Shown: in pieces, positions 59,547 through 60,000 of the stretch
How the letters are laid out: the number at the start of each line of letters is the position of its first letter
Position numbering within the stretch: position 1 is the first letter of the stretch
Assembly (NCBI RefSeq): GCF_001039355.2
Contig: NW_019775861.1
Location: forward strand, 64,001-124,000
Length of the DNA stretch: 60,000 bases
DNA from: Lingula anatina
Lineage: Eukaryota > Brachiopoda > Lingulata > Lingulida > Lingulidae
Reading direction: 5' to 3'
Notes under the pieces: model-generated
Database searches by the model: none
Seen by the model: the letters and a program-made list of their open reading frames with translations, nothing else
Told to the model about the DNA's origin: nothing
Translations under genes and position numbers: made by a program

Positions 59547-60000
59547 GTAAGATCATTTTAAGTTGTCAGCTGTAGATTAATAGTAAAAGATCACAATTGC
59601 TCAGTTTGTACATGGAATTGGGAGACACCAAGCACCAAGTGTTCAATATGTAAGTATATATTGATATTTATTATGATACTCTACCGGTACCTGCAAACAC
59701 TTAATGAAATCAGGGTGGATCCAGAGATATTTTTCAAATTATTTTTGTTGATCCTTCCTCCATTTTTGACTTTCAACAGAAAAAATTAGATGCTCGTCTA
59801 AGTAAGCTCGAAAAATTCTGACCACCTTCTGGAAGACCCAGAAAACAACCTCAATCTGCCCCTGGAAATGAGAGAAACTAGCAGTGGCAGTCTTGAGATG
59901 ACAGCCTTTGAATTGTATTCTCTACCAGGGATACAGATAATTATGTGCACTTATCTCTGACTATCTCTAACAGTGCAAAAAAGTGCCATAATTTATCTGG
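59547..60000 (+). other. MEST intron running off the window
   Basis: No further MEST exon was recognised. An AG at 59780 is followed by AAAAAATTAGATGCTCG, but the translation does not match MEST and soon stops. Confidence 0.5.

Noticed and set aside
59781-59820. Next MEST exon after an AG at 59780
   Set aside because: The translation (KKLDARLSKLEKF, stop) does not match the expected MEST segment and there is no donor before the stop.

Overview
This window is eukaryotic nuclear DNA. Its genes have many short exons with GT-AG introns, the intergenic DNA is AT-rich and full of microsatellites, and several miniature transposons and a tRNA-derived SINE are present. The proteins (a cytosolic sulfotransferase family, KIN17, a PRRT4-like seven-TM protein, RD3, MEST) point to a bilaterian animal. 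The compact introns and dispersed inverted-repeat elements suggest a marine invertebrate, possibly a mollusc or another lophotrochozoan. The phylum is a guess.

Layout. 1-16.9 kb: a tandem array of cytosolic sulfotransferase (SULT) genes on the + strand in units of about 5 kb. Copy 1 (4068-6377) is intact. Copy 2 (9379-11666) is broken by a 22-bp frameshifting deletion. Copy 3 (14225-16902) is intact but needs a GC splice donor. The first ~2.1 kb resembles the 3' flank of these copies, so the array probably continues to the left. 17.5-22.3 kb: the KIN17 gene on the - strand, ten coding exons, complete. 22.3-35.3 kb: a gene-poor stretch holding two inverted-repeat transposon families, a near-perfect 41-bp-arm palindrome and simple repeats; it may be the first intron of the next gene. 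36.4-39.4 kb (+): a PRRT4-like seven-transmembrane protein with a long 3' UTR. 42.6-46.3 kb (+): a small secreted 12-cysteine protein built of two duplicated 6-cysteine domains. 47.1-47.6 kb: a decayed Tc1-like transposase fragment. 50.0-50.6 kb (-): an RD3-like gene with its coding region in one exon; its upstream non-coding exon may end at 55140. 56.4-60 kb (+): the 5' part of MEST, an alpha/beta hydrolase, running off the right edge.

The genes do not form one pathway. The main points of interest are: (i) a pair of equal-length, frame-incompatible alternative exons in MEST; (ii) the secreted protein whose two halves share cysteine spacing and intron phase; (iii) the SULT array with one broken copy and one non-canonical donor; (iv) a ~214-bp PIF/Harbinger-like MITE family, with five good copies (four with perfect 3-bp target duplications) and one decayed copy, three of them inside introns. 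Exon borders were set by hand from splice signals, reading phase and family similarity; no alignment or transcript data were available.
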